From: Erodium maritimum
Taxonomy: Eukaryota > Streptophyta > Magnoliopsida > Geraniales > Geraniaceae
Direction of reading: 5' to 3'
DNA length: 64,000 nt
Assembly: GCA_963921825.1 (NCBI GenBank)
Contig: OY997594.1
Location: 33,400,956 to 33,464,955, forward strand
The translations under genes were made by a program, and so were the position numbers. Below the pieces are notes generated by a model. The model ran no database searches, was not told the origin of the DNA, and was given only the letters and a program-made list of their open reading frames with translations. Below are positions 22,991 to 33,921 of the stretch, in pieces (the stretch's first letter is position 1; each line of letters opens with the position of its first letter).

Positions 22991-25490
22991 GTTTTTTTTT
23001 ATCAGTGATGTTTTATATATCCCTGTCTAAATGACAGGTAGCTAGGAACGGCTCTAACGTGTCTTAAAAGACTACAACCAAGGTTAAAACCTCAACAAAA
23101 GTAACACTACAGAGACCTCTAAACTGATAATAAAGAAACTGAACATAAGACAGAACAACTAGTGCACCAAAAACAGCCTTTGGAACCTGTGGAACGACTG
23201 AAGCTCTTACAGCTCACGAAGTGGTACCTACAGCGTTCCACAAAAGAAAAAGGAAAAGACAGAGAGGGATGTCTTGACTAATCCAAACAAAGCAACCTGG
23301 TTCATGGAGACCACATAAAATAAATCCTGAGACATGACAACCCGGATTTCTCTTTCAGAAACCTCCCATAACGAACTCCTCTTTTGACCGGAAGAATTAA
23401 GAGGATGAAGAGTGGGCGCTGCAGCCTCCAACATCCGACTCTTCCTCAGAATCCAACCCAAGTTCGCGATCCCCAGCAGCCACACATAATTTTGCATTTA
23501 AAGCCTCCAGTTCACGTCTGAATTGTTCTCCAGATGACTTTGATTTGAAGCCCATGGCACTGCAAAAAGCCCAGGCCTTTTCAGCTGCTTGCAACTGTCC
23601 TTAAGCGCGCGATTCTAGGCTCGGCCCATACGTGTCCTGAGCAATCGACTCATCACTCAAGGTGGCTTGAGAATCGACTTTGTCTCGTGCTTTTAGCTTC
23701 GCTTTCTTTTTCTTCTTTTTCGAGATCACACTACCTGACACAGTCTTCTCCGAGTCCACGCTAAACTGAGTTTGTGGCACAATGGTATTGTCCTCAGGTT
23801 GCTCAACAATAGGAAGCAGAGGCAAATTTGATGGTTCAGGGGGTATCATCCCAGTAGAGTCAAAACTCTCAGAAAGGTTGGCATTCACAGGGGATAGCCG
23901 GTTACCTTCGGCTTCTGGATTCACTCTAGCCGACTTTTCAGGACTATAAGACAGCCAGCTATCATCCGCCTTATCCACACTCGGGATTATCAATGGTACC
24001 TGAATATCTTGGGCTTCAGATACTTTGATGCTGCAAGACTCGCCATCAAAGAACACACGAACAAATTGCTCGGATTTTCTCTCAGAACAAGTATGAATCA
24101 GAACGTAGGCTTCATCAAAGTCCAAACCCGCAACTGATTCTGGGTGAATCATCACCACCTCCCCGAAAGCCCCTGCAACTTTCTCCAAATTCCTCTTTGT
24201 CCAACATTGGACTGGAATTCCCTGGAACCTTAACCAGCGGAAAGAGCCACCTTTTAGCAGGAGTGGTTCCTTGTCTAGACCCATCGTTATCCATTGGGCT
24301 AACCATGACCATCTACTCTCTACCATGCGTTCCTAAAAAGCTCTGTCGTCGCAGGAAACCATCACCACCCTATTGCCCAGTGATCTGACCTGAATGTCGA
24401 AAACCCCTTGTCTGCCTAGCTCTTCCTGCAACATTTTTGAACTTAGATTGCCATGAAGCACACTCAGCCATCCATCGCTCGCCTCAGCTTTCAGCTTGTC
24501 ATCCACATCTAACAGAATTGGGTCTGGACAGCCTTGACCGGACCAAGGACTATCCGTCTTTTCTTCTGCCTTTCTATTGAGGAACAACCTTAGATCCTCC
24601 TTTGGAGCTCTCTCCCAACTCTTGTTCTTATCCCAGGCCTGAGCCACAAACAGCATCTTTGACCCAAGTTTTGATCCATTGGTGGATTGTATCACTTTCT
24701 CCAAATCAACACCTGCTTTATACCGGATGAACCCAAAATACTTTCCTCTTATGTTAGGATTGTATGGCAGGTGAATATGATCAATGGCTCCAAAATTACT
24801 GAAAATGGTCTTCACACCTTCTTTTGTTGAGCCCTCGGGAAGGTTGAGGACAAAAATGGTGCTGGGTTGAAGAACTCCTCCCTCCTGGGCTCGAGGTCGG
24901 CGAGCATCAACCCCCTCAACCTCCCTCTCTGGACTGGTGAAACTCAACACCAGCTTCTCCGGACCCAAACGGAGTACACTCCCCTCGTTCGAACTCGAAT
25001 CCACGCCCTTTTCCTTATCTCTCCCCAGCGAACAATCAGCACATGATCCCTTGCCTGACATCTTGCCGATTGTCCAGGAAACCAAAAAGTCAGGTCGCCG
25101 GAAAATGGACAGACCTGGCCACTGAGTTTTGTTCCCAAACCAGAAAAAATGGAATCGCTGGACAACAACCCCAGTGGAATCAACGTTGAAACAGGAAAGG
25201 CGAACCTGTAACCGTGCCGAAGACCTGGATCTGCTGTGGTGCTTCGAAACCTCTCCCACCCGTCCCGTGAACGGATAACACCAGTTGGGTCGGTGGAGGG
25301 AGATCGGAAAAAATCGCGATTACGAACTCGGGTCACGCCGAAACTGTGACCAGCGTCGACTCCGGTGAAGGACGGGAGAGACGGGACTGGGGGGCGAAGC
25401 GCGACCGCGAGATCTTGAGGGCCACACCGGAGGGGGACTGTCACCAAAGACGGACGAGGAACGGAAAACCAGAAGGGACGGCGGCGCTGG
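22991..25490 (-). mobile_element. LINE no. 2: ORF1-only L1-like element
   Basis: The element runs on the minus strand from a GC-rich 5' end near 25490 to a poly(A) tail, seen as ten T at 22991-23000. It contains ORF1 (23397-25061) and a 3' UTR of about 400 bp, with no endonuclease or reverse transcriptase. It lies in the reverse transcriptase of LINE no. 1. Its 5' end abuts the truncated copia at 25490 directly, so no target duplication can be read there. Confidence 0.7.
23397..25061 (-). pseudogene. LINE no. 2 ORF1 (RRM and DUF4283-like), two in-frame stops
   Basis: Reading starts at a likely ATG near 25061 (MSGKGSCADCSLG). An RNA-recognition motif follows (TIFVLNLPEGSTKEGVKTIF, then KYFGFIRYK), and after it a segment GGSFRWLRFQGIPVQCWTKR resembling the DUF4283 fold found in plant LINE ORF1 proteins. 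A lysine run (KKKKKKAKLKARDK) lies towards the C-terminus. One TAG (24330-24332) and one TAA (about 23598) interrupt a frame that is otherwise continuous for 1.6 kb. The role of ORF1 proteins is RNA binding in the LINE ribonucleoprotein. It is probably inactive through the two stops. Confidence 0.75.
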
Positions 25491-25491
25491 C

Positions 25492-28400
25492 TTGACAGGG
25501 CTATATCTAATAGTTATTGTTGTTGATTTGCCATTGATGCGATGCAATAGCTCGGGAGATCTGTACCCCCTTTCCTCGTCGCCTCCTGTTGCTTTAGCTA
25601 CTGTTTCGTCTTCTATTTGGCATAATCGGTTGGGACATCCGTGCCTGACCGTGTTTAGGTCTATTTGTTCCAAAAACTCTATTTCGTGTAATAAAACATT
25701 GGACTTTATTTGTCCGGCTTGTGTTTATGGTAAACAAGTCCGGTTGCCTTTCAAGGATTCTGTTTCATCTACATTATCCCCGTTTGATATTATTCATTGT
25801 GATCTATGGACGTCTCCCATTTTAAGCTCTTCTGGTCATAAGTATTATGTGCTGTTTTTGGATGATTATTCTAATATTATTTCGTGTAATAAAACATTGG
25901 ACTTTATTTGTCCGGCTTGTGTTTATGGTAAACAAGTCTGGTTGCCTTTCAAGGATTCTGTTTCATCTACATTATCCCCATTTGATATTATTCATTGTGA
26001 TCTATGGACGTCTCCCATTTTAAGCTCTTCTGGTCATAAGTATTATGTGCTGTTTTTGGATGATTATTCTAATTTTCTATGGACTTTTCCGTTGGGTGCT
26101 AAATCACAGGTGTTCTCAGTTTTTCTTACTTTTCGTGCCTTTGTTTTCACTCAATTTGGGTGCAACATTAAGTCTTTTCAATGTGACAATGGCAAAGAAT
26201 TTGATAAACGTCTGTTTCACGAGTTTTGTTCTACTAACGGAATGGTTTTCAGGTTTTCATGTCCCCATACATCCTCCCAAAATGGTAGGGTCGAACGAAA
26301 GATTCGTTCCATAAATAACATTATGCGGACGATTCTTAGTCATTCCTCGGTCCCTACGTATTTTTGGCACCATTCTCTTTCTATGGCCACGTACCTTCTC
26401 AATATTACTCCAAGTCGCACTATAAACTTTGTAACTCCAACTAAGGTACTTTATAATCGGGATCCCACTTATGATCATCTTCGTGTCTTCGGGTGTTTGT
26501 GTTATCCTTTGTTTCCTCCAGGCACTATTCATAAACTCGCTAGGCGGTCTTCTCCTTGTGTTTTCTTGGGGTTCCCTTCCAACCACAGAGGGTACAAATG
26601 TTTTGACATCTCGACAGGTAAGATTCTTATATCACGGCATGTTGTTTTTGATGAGTCCACTTTTCCTTTTTCCAAAATTACTACCCCTGGCCCAGACCCA
26701 TCCATTTTGGACTCACATATTTCCCCGTTACTTACCCATGCTCCTGTCTTGTTTAGTGAACCCGATGCAGCATCTATACCACCGTCACCCATACCGTCTC
26801 CTACTCTGGATTCGGGCTCCAATCCTCCTGCTGCTCAACCCACTTGCCCTACCCCGGCTCCCTCGGTCGTCCCTGCCCCATTGCCTCCCCGTGTGGATCC
26901 TCTAAATGTCCACGCCATGACAACTTCTGGGAAGCGCGGTATCCTTCGCCCTAAACAACTTTTTAACTTATCTGTTTCATCTGACCTTTCTCCTTTGCCA
27001 CCCAACCCCCGAGCTGCCCTCCTCGATCCTAATTGGAAAGCCGTCATGCATGACGAGTATTCAGCTCTTATTAGTAATGGGACGTGGGAATTGGTCCCTC
27101 GTCCTCCTAATACCAATGTTATTCGTTGTATTTGGATTTTTCGTCATAAAAAGCGTGCTGATGGTTCTTTTGAGCGTTATAAGGCTCGTCTTGGTTGTGA
27201 TGGCAGGTCTCAGCAGGTGGGAGTTGATTGTGACGAGACATTTAGTCCAGTGGTCAAGCCCTCGACCATTCGGACCGTTCTCAGTATTGTGGTTTCTCGT
27301 TCTTGGCCCATTCACCAATTAGACGTCAAGAATGCGTTTCTCCATGGTCATTTGTCTGAGACGGTCTATATACATCAGCCGTTGGGTTTTCGTGATACTT
27401 CTCTTCCCGACCATGTTTGTCTTTTGAAGAAATCTATTTATGGTCTCAAACAGGCACCTCGGGCATGGTATCAGCGATTCACAGATTATGCTAGAAAGAT
27501 TGGGTTTCGACATAGTACCTCTGATCATTCTTTGTTCATTTACAAACGGGGTACGGACATTGCTTACCTTCTTTTATACGTGGACGATATTATACTTACC
27601 ACCTCCACCGAGGAACTTCGCCTGTCTGTTATGTCTCTTCTCAACCAGGAGTTTGCTATGACGGATTTGGGGCGCCTTAGCTCTTTTTTGGGTCTTGCGG
27701 TGTCTCATCTCCCCTCGGGCTTGTTTCTTTCCCAACGGACTTATGCTGAATCTATTGTCTCTCGAGCGGGAATGTCTTCTTGCTCTCCTACTGCGACTCC
27801 TGTTGACACCAAGTCCAAACTCAGTGCATCAGATGGCGAGCCGGTTTCTGATCCATCTCTTTATAGGAGTCTTGCTGGTGCATTACAATATTTGACGTTC
27901 ACTCGTCCGGATCTCTCTTATGCTGTTCAGCAACTCTGTCTTCACATGCACGATCCTCGAGATGCTCATTTTCGTGCTCTTAAACGGGTAATCTGTTATG
28001 TTCAGGGTACGCTACGCTTGGGTCTTCATATCTACCGATCGACGACCGACTCTCTGACTGCTTTTACCGATGCTGATTGGGGTGGTTGTCCCGACACCCG
28101 CCGGTCCACTTCTGGTTACTGTGTGTTTATGGGTGACAATATTCTTTCTTGGTCGTCAAAGCGTCAGGCCACGCTCTCCCGATCGAGTACTGAAGCTGAA
28201 TATCGTGGTGTTGCCAACGTTGTGTCTGAGTCTTGCTGGCTCCGCAACTTGCTTCTTGAGCTTCACTGTCCGGTTTCTCGTGCTATTGTTGTTTACTGTG
28301 ACAATGTCAGCGCCATTTATCTTGCCGGAAATCCAGTTAACCACCAACGTACGAAACACATTGAAATGGACATTCACTTTGTTCGTGAGAAGGTTGCCAA

Positions 28401-28545
28401 AAGACAAGTTAGAGTCCTTCATGTTCCCTCTCGTTCTCAGTTGGCTGATATCTTCACTAAGGGCCTGCCTAAGGTTCTCTTCGATGATTTTCGATCCAGC
28501 CTGAACGTTCGTCAGGCGCCCATTCCGACTGAGGGGGAGTGTTAG
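25492..28545 (+). CDS. pol: Ty1/copia polyprotein (integrase, reverse transcriptase, RNase H), uninterrupted but lacking gag
   Basis: A 1017-residue frame without stops. In order it holds a GAG-pre-integrase segment (LPLMRCNSSGDLYPL, residues 13-27), the zinc-binding HHCC region (WHNRLGH, H44 and H49; CPAC, C74 and C77), the integrase core (first Asp in IIHCDLWTS, then QCDNGKEF, then the Glu in GRVERKIR), the reverse transcriptase (LDVKNAFLHG; YVDD near residues 696-699) and RNase H (DADWGGCPDTRRSTSGYC; SRSSTEAEYR). Residues 64-129 are repeated as 130-195, duplicating the CPAC motif and the first catalytic Asp. The annotated ATG is only the first in frame: gag, protease and the 5' LTR are absent, and the 5' end abuts LINE no. 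2. The frame ends in TAG at the first bases of the 3' LTR. It is not autonomous. Confidence 0.92.
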   Translation: MTGLYLIVIVVDLPLMRCNSSGDLYPLSSSPPVALATVSSSIWHNRLGHPCLTVFRSICSKNSISCNKTLDFICPACVYGKQVRLPFKDSVSSTLSPFDIIHCDLWTSPILSSSGHKYYVLFLDDYSNIISCNKTLDFICPACVYGKQVWLPFKDSVSSTLSPFDIIHCDLWTSPILSSSGHKYYVLFLDDYSNFLWTFPLGAKSQVFSVFLTFRAFVFTQFGCNIKSFQCDNGKEFDKRLFHEFCSTNGMVFRFSCPHTSSQNGRVERKIRSINNIMRTILSHSSVPTYFWHHSLSMATYLLNITPSRTINFVTPTKVLYNRDPTYDHLRVFGCLCYPLFPPGTIHKLARRSSPCVFLGFPSNHRGYKCFDISTGKILISRHVVFDESTFPFSKITTPGPDPSILDSHISPLLTHAPVLFSEPDAASIPPSPIPSPTLDSGSNPPAAQPTCPTPAPSVVPAPLPPRVDPLNVHAMTTSGKRGILRPKQLFNLSVSSDLSPLPPNPRAALLDPNWKAVMHDEYSALISNGTWELVPRPPNTNVIRCIWIFRHKKRADGSFERYKARLGCDGRSQQVGVDCDETFSPVVKPSTIRTVLSIVVSRSWPIHQLDVKNAFLHGHLSETVYIHQPLGFRDTSLPDHVCLLKKSIYGLKQAPRAWYQRFTDYARKIGFRHSTSDHSLFIYKRGTDIAYLLLYVDDIILTTSTEELRLSVMSLLNQEFAMTDLGRLSSFLGLAVSHLPSGLFLSQRTYAESIVSRAGMSSCSPTATPVDTKSKLSASDGEPVSDPSLYRSLAGALQYLTFTRPDLSYAVQQLCLHMHDPRDAHFRALKRVICYVQGTLRLGLHIYRSTTDSLTAFTDADWGGCPDTRRSTSGYCVFMGDNILSWSSKRQATLSRSSTEAEYRGVANVVSESCWLRNLLLELHCPVSRAIVVYCDNVSAIYLAGNPVNHQRTKHIEMDIHFVREKVAKRQVRVLHVPSRSQLADIFTKGLPKVLFDDFRSSLNVRQAPIPTEGEC
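25681..26076 (+). repeat. 198 bp in-frame tandem duplication within the integrase
   Basis: 25681-25878 and 25879-26076 are identical except for two transitions, one of them silent and one changing Arg to Trp (CGG to TGG after GGTAAACAAGTC). The unit is 66 codons, so the frame is preserved. Confidence 0.95.
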
Positions 28546-28677
28546 ATATTATTGTTAGTAGAGATAATATTCTGTATTTGATTTTTGTATTTGTATTTCA
28601 AATAGGTATCCAAGTCTATCTAGGATCCTTTCATAACATGTACAAATACCATTCCAAATGAATATACACGGCAATCA
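28531..28677 (+). mobile_element. Copia polypurine tract and short 3' LTR
   Basis: GAGGGGGAG (28531-28539) directly precedes TGTTAGATATTATTG (28540). The LTR-like unit runs to GGCAATCA at about 28677, where LINE no. 1 coding sequence resumes. At 138 bp it is very short; TACAAATACC and AATATACAC may be degenerate promoter elements. The right boundary is inferred from the LINE frame and the TG..CA rule. Confidence 0.6.
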
Positions 28678-30447
28678 AAATTGAAAAACAAGCAAAGCCT
28701 CCCAATGTACATGGTCACATGCCTTTTCAAAATCCACTTTAAACACAATAACTTCTTTATCAGAATGTTTAATAGAGTGAATGAGTTCTGAAGCTATTAA
28801 GATCTCATCTAAAATTTGTTTGGCAGCAATAAAACTAGATTGTACATCATGCACCAAATAATTCATCACAAATTTGAGTCTGGTTGCTAGAACTTTAGAG
28901 ATTATCTTGTAGGAGTTGCTAATGAGACTGATATGCATATAATCTTCAACAATTAGAGGAGCTAAATTTTTTAGAATCAGAGTAATGAAGGAAGAATTAA
29001 TGCCCCTCCCTAATTCCCCTTCCTAATAAAAATGCTCCATGAAAACCATAATATCACTCTTAATGATGTCTCAGGCCACTTGAAAAAATTTCATTGAAAA
29101 CCCATCAAGACCAGGAGATTTGTCTCCATCACAAGACTTAATAGCCTTCCATACTTCAGCTTTAGTGAAAGGAATCTCCAAATTTTGTGCTTGTATTAGA
29201 GATAATGACTTGAAGCGCAAACCTGATAGATCAATACACACAGATGTAGATAATAAAAATCTCTTAGAGAAATGAAGATGTGCAGCATGTCGGATCTCTC
29301 CAGGTAAAGAATTTGTGCTGCCATTCTCAACAACCTCAGTAATCTTTTTTCTAGACTGATTATAGTTGGAAACCAGATAGAAGTATTCAGTGCATCTATC
29401 CCTTTCCCTAGACCATCTTAATCTAGCCTTTTGATACCAGACTTTTTATTGTAACTTGAGTTTCTAAATTAATCTGGTCTGAAGTAAGGCCCTCCAAGAA
29501 ATTTCAGCAGAGAAAAGGTTCCTTCTCTCAATGGTGTCATCAATTTTTTTGATCTCTTCTTTTAAAGTTTCAATCTGTTTTTCCAACCAACCAAACACCC
29601 TGGAATTCCAACCTCTATAAAAATTCTTAAGAGCTTTCAATTTCTACCATAAACAATAAGAAGGAGAGCATGTCACAAGAATGGAGTACCAATACTCCTT
29701 GTTGTCTTTCAGAATAGAGGGGTGAGAGGTCCAAGCATTAATGAATTTGAATGGCCTTGGACCCCAATCAACCACCTGGTTATGAAGCAATATTGGTCTA
29801 TAATCAGATTAGCACATCTTAAAACAGGTTTGAGATAAATTGGAGAAGCTGGTCAATATCTGAGGAGCCACCAAAAATCTGTCTATCCTTGAAGCAATAT
29901 AACCATGGCCATACTAAGTAAATTCCCCCCCATTAAGTTGTAAGTCAATGGCCCCCAAATCATCCACAAGATTATTGAAACTAATGATATTGCTTCTAGA
30001 ATAGGAGGAACCAGATTTCTCTGTAGGATATAAAATGGCATTAAAATCCCCAACCAAAAGAAAAGCACTATGAATCCTTGGAAACTTAAGACTGATCTCA
30101 TTCCTCAAGAGTGCCCTGGCTGATACTGAGCAAGATACATAATTATTGATAACTGAGAGCTCCAAGTCAGATGGGATGTATTTTCCAGACCAATAAATAA
30201 CCGTATATGTGATGAGAGAATCATGTAGTTCAAAAATCTCTTTGTTCCAAATAGTAATAGCACCTCCTGAATTTCCCACAGCAGGAGAAAAAGTAGAGTC
30301 CCAAGCTTGAGTAAAACCACAAATGAGAAGAAATTTATAGGGAAGAACACAAAGTTTTGATTCTTGAATTAGTACCATAGAGAGATGTTTTTTGGAGCAC
30401 ACGTTTTTTAAGACCCTTCTCTTTTGTCTAGAAGTGGCCCCGCTCAT
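28678..30447 (-). pseudogene. L1-type LINE no. 1, endonuclease and N-terminal reverse transcriptase
   Basis: The frame 30447-29914 is an APE-type endonuclease: it contains LIQESKL with the catalytic Glu and FLLVGDFNAIL with the Asp/Asn pair, and stops after LNGGEFT just before the TW..R region. Downstream on the minus strand, in shifting frames, are YIASRIDRFLVAPQ, EIPFTKAEVWKAIKSCDGDKS (about 29170-29100) and, at 28938-28678, ISLISNSYKIISKVLATRLK and VIVFKVDFEKACDHVHWEAL, the start of the reverse transcriptase. Several stops are present. It continues at 22990 beyond the inserted copia and LINE no. 2. Confidence 0.88.
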
Positions 30448-30520
30448 GTTCCACGAGAGGATACTTTTAATGAGGAGAGATCTTGAATAGAGATTGATAA
30501 AGGACTAGAAGCAATCTGGT

Positions 30521-31410
30521 TCACTTCTCCCCTTCATCAAGATCACAATAATCATCATCAGAATGTGTCTCCAAATCCACAACCTGGTTTAGCTCCAACT
30601 CTAGGTTGTCGAATTGCTCAGCAACACGATCATCTGCTAAGTATGCCTTCAGACCTAAGGCCTTACAATACTCCCAAGTCCCAACACCCCCTTGTTTAAA
30701 CACTTTTTTTTTATTTTTCTTGACTTTTCCAATTGAAATGTGTGGAGTAAGCTGAGAAGGGATGATGACTTTAGCCTTTAGCCTTGTGTTATATGCTATA
30801 GAAGTTCTACCCTTCTTATTGTTTCTCTTGGAAGAAGGGCCTAAGGAGCTTAAGGAGTTTAAACAGTGGCTTGGTTGATTAATCTCCAAAGTTGGTGATT
30901 TGAAATTAATTGTTCCCTCCAAAACCAAATTTTTGAATGAAGGAGTCTGAACTTTGGGTCCCATTTCTGCAAATAGAGGAGTAATATCATCTTCCTCATT
31001 TATGGCTGCAACTTCTCATACTCCATTTTGTCCTTGCAGGTTCAAAGAAGTCTCATCCTCAACATTTAATAATGGAGGTATTGCCTCTCCTAACCCACCC
31101 CCAACAATTGTTATAGGCACAATAACCTCTCTCAAACTAACATTTTGAACAATATTAGCAACTACTGTAGAGATTTCTTGGGTTGGAATTGTAGCAATCA
31201 ATGCATCTCTGAAGGAGTGAGACAAAGTGTTGTTGAACTCTAACACTTGAGTAGATGAAGGAATGTCTTGCGCAAGAGAAGGGAAATCAATTTCTTTTGA
31301 AGCCAGACAAAGAGGAGTAATAACACTGTTAGAGATCAGACCAACATTCTCATGCCCTTGTATATAGCCAACCTCCCTTGAGTTAATGCCCATAGCTGTG
31401 GGAACCATAA
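30521..31410 (-). pseudogene. L1-type LINE no. 1, ORF1 C-terminal part
   Basis: Two frames, 31408-31016 (SNSVITPLCLASKEIDFPSL) and 30964-30521 (PSHCLNSLSSLGPSSKRNNK, ending in an acidic DSDDDYCDLDEGEK-like tail), lie just upstream of the endonuclease, where the low-complexity C-terminus of ORF1 belongs. They are separated by a stop or frame change near 31015. No conserved domain is visible in this part. Confidence 0.6.
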
Positions 31411-31439
31411 TGTTTGTAGTACCAGGTGTAATAGAAGCA

Positions 31440-31985
31440 TGGTTGTAAATGGCGCTAGGCGCTAGTCGGGCGGTGAGGACCCCTAGGCGCTAGGTGGGGA
31501 CTAGTCGGGGCCTAGGCGGGGTCTAGGAGGATTTTTATATTTTTTATTTTTTTAATTATTAATAAATATATATTAGACATATATAATCAAAAATTAAAAA
31601 TAAATTTTTTTTGTGTGATATATATATATATATTATTGTCTAAGATTACAAAACAATTAACAATTACAATTATATTTGCTAAAAAAATTACAATTATATT
31701 ATAAGCAACTAAATTCATATTGTAATTCTACGTCTAAAATATTCTGATATCTTTTTTCAATTTTTTTTAATCCGTTGTTTTTAACTCGTAAGCCAAAATA
31801 TCTTTTTTCTTTCATTAAAATGTTTAAACAATTATTTTTCATATTCTTTCAACTTTAAATTTATGTATTAATGAATTGATTTTTAGAATCGAATGTATGG
31901 AATGTATAAGCTAAAAGAGACAAAATAATGGAAATATGAAGAGTTGTTGATTTGAAAAAAAAAATGAAATACAATTTTTGGCAAA
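31440..31985. mobile_element. AT-rich insert with CTAGGCG boxes, probably a DNA-transposon remnant
   Basis: The LINE ORF1 is interrupted here. The left end has repeated GGCGCTAGGCGCTAG and CCTAGGCGGGG boxes (31450-31530), followed by about 450 bp of AT-rich sequence with a TA dinucleotide run (31618-31636). Such GCGCCTAGG-type ends are common in small plant DNA elements. I could not define matching right-hand ends or a convincing target duplication, so the type is an inference. Confidence 0.35.
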
Positions 31986-32560
31986 GCATAGTCCTACACC
32001 AAAAACAAATGCAATGATGAACCCATGCCTTCTCCAAGCTTGAGTAAAATTCTTCTTTTCAAGTCTCTCTCTTTCCTCCATGCCTTAACCACAAATAACC
32101 TGAAGCCCTACAAAATATAACCATTGAAAACCTGTATAGCTCTATCAAAGGCCTCCTTAGTTTTAAACCCGACAAAACCAAACCACTTCTCCCTCGCATT
32201 CCACCTTTACTATGTCTCCACATTCTAGGAACTGATTCTGTAGCCAATCTGTGCAGGTATTTGGAGGAAGGTTATTACAAAAACCCAGAACTCTTGATTA
32301 GTAAGATTGTCAGCACTCTATCCACCACCAATAACAAGATTAACTTCGTCCCTTCTTCTTACCACCCCATGAACACGATGTTCAAAACCTGGAGGAGGAC
32401 TCATTGTGGTAGACGAAGTCATGATTGGTATGAACCCTTCCTGAATCTGCAACTGGTTCTTCAGATGTTGAAATTAACACTAGAGAGAGTTTTTCTGTTG
32501 TATGTAGTCACCCTCGTACCCATTGCTGTCAACGCAACTACTACTCAATGATGCATAGCA
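31986..32560 (-). pseudogene. L1-type LINE no. 1, ORF1 N-terminal part with degraded RRM
   Basis: From about 32430 the minus strand reads MTSSTTMSPPPGFEHRVHG, then in a shifted frame FVNNLPPNTCTDWLQNQFLE, an RNA-recognition-motif start, followed by remnants (SGLVLSGLKLRRPLIELYRF) to about 32000. Multiple stops occur. This is the same ORF1 architecture as in LINEs no. 2 and the one at 33922-35700. The 5' boundary of the LINE is not visible. Confidence 0.6.
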
Positions 32561-33240
32561 TATATGCGAGCGTTGGCCAGGCCAAAGAGGTTTGGTGCGG
32601 TCATCAGTGTCAATTAGTGTGGGTTCAGAAAAGAAAGGGATTAATCTCTAAACAAGTCATAAAAATGTAGTTAAGATAATAAGTACTTTTCAATCCTTAC
32701 TTCTGCTAGAAATCGGACCGGCACCGATGAAACCTCTTCGTTAGTCTCTAATATCAACATCATCTCATTAATTTATTTGTTTATAATGTTATAGTTGGAA
32801 GAGAAGAACCAATGATACAAAAGAAAACATTTAATGCGTACTAAAACCAAATGGAGATACGGATACCTACTTTGCTCTCCTTGACTATTTTCTTGATAGT
32901 ACGTGTTGCTTGACCAATCCTCAACACATGTTCATGATTTTTTTTTTTGGCGAGGTTAGATTGATTCCACAGTTTTCGAAATAAGGAAAAAGAGAAACGG
33001 AAAGAATTACAGACAAAAATATATAGGCTACCTAGCAAAATCCAGAACACAAGATTTTGCTCTGTTAGGGTTTTTCTATGAGACAAAACTACTGTACGAA
33101 GACAAGGCCATGGCTATGGTCTTGGTTATTGCCATGGCCTATGCTATGCTTATGTTTTTATTTTCTATACATCCTCTCGCTTGAACCTTTCCTATGAGTT
33201 CTGCGGGTTTTTTTTCTTCGTATGGTTCATTTCGAACCGC
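32561..33240. other. No recognisable feature
   Basis: Mixed AT-rich sequence without a convincing frame, RNA gene or repeat. A short T run at 32939-32949 and an antisense frame at 33086-32841 are the only patterns and neither looks functional. Confidence 0.5.
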
Positions 33241-33877
33241 CTCTAGTCACCGCGATTTTGGCTCCCTCCTGCCACCAACGAAGCCTCTCCTGATCTTTTT
33301 CGGTCCCCTCTCTGCAATTCCGATGGCTGTCGTCTGACTCACCTCGGCGTCAATGGACCTCACCGCCTTGGAGCCCCGCGATCTCGCTGGAGTCTCTGAA
33401 GCCGCAACCACCGTCTCTGATGTCGTCGCCACTGTCTTTGAAGCCGCAACTGCCATCTCTAATGTCGTTGTCGCCGTCTCTGACTCCACCGGCACGTCCT
33501 CCTCCCTGGCCTCCACCACCGCGTCCTCCTCGACCCCTCTCTCGATTATGGATTTGAGTAATCGAGTGGATCTTTTTTATTTTTTCTAATATCGTCTGTG
33601 CAGGGTCAATGAGTCCCTTTGAAACTGATGACAGCAGTTTCGGTCGCACTCTACAGAGTATGCAGCAGCTAGGCAATACCTTGAGCAGTAGTCATCGGTT
33701 TCGTCGTAGTTTATTTTTTTATCTTAGTTCGCCTTTATGACACCTCAAACATTGCATGTGTCGGTTCACTTGTCTTAGAGTTATGTGTAGAAAGACCTTC
33801 GGAGCTCGATACCGTGTAATGTATCTTTTAATTTCTATTTAATAACATATTAGTACCTTTTAGTAAAAAAAAAATAG
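33241..33877 (+). mobile_element. Short retroposon-like unit ending in poly(A)
   Basis: A GC-rich stretch (33241-33540) rich in GCC and GTC codons is followed by an AT-richer tail TTTAATTTCTATTTAATAACA and ten A at 33867-33877. The plan (GC-rich 5' part, AT-rich 3' UTR, poly(A)) is that of a shortened LINE or processed transcript. The small frame 33353-33589 is alanine/valine/serine-rich and probably not a gene. The 5' end and target duplications were not found. Confidence 0.35.
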
Positions 33878-33921
33878 GAGAAAAATCCCACGACTACACT
33901 TTAGAAGGGTAAACAATGATT

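Noticed and set aside
33353-33589. Ala/Val/Ser-rich 78-codon plus-strand frame
   Set aside because: It lies in a GC-rich retroposon-like segment, with an overlapping antisense frame of similar length, and shows no domain.
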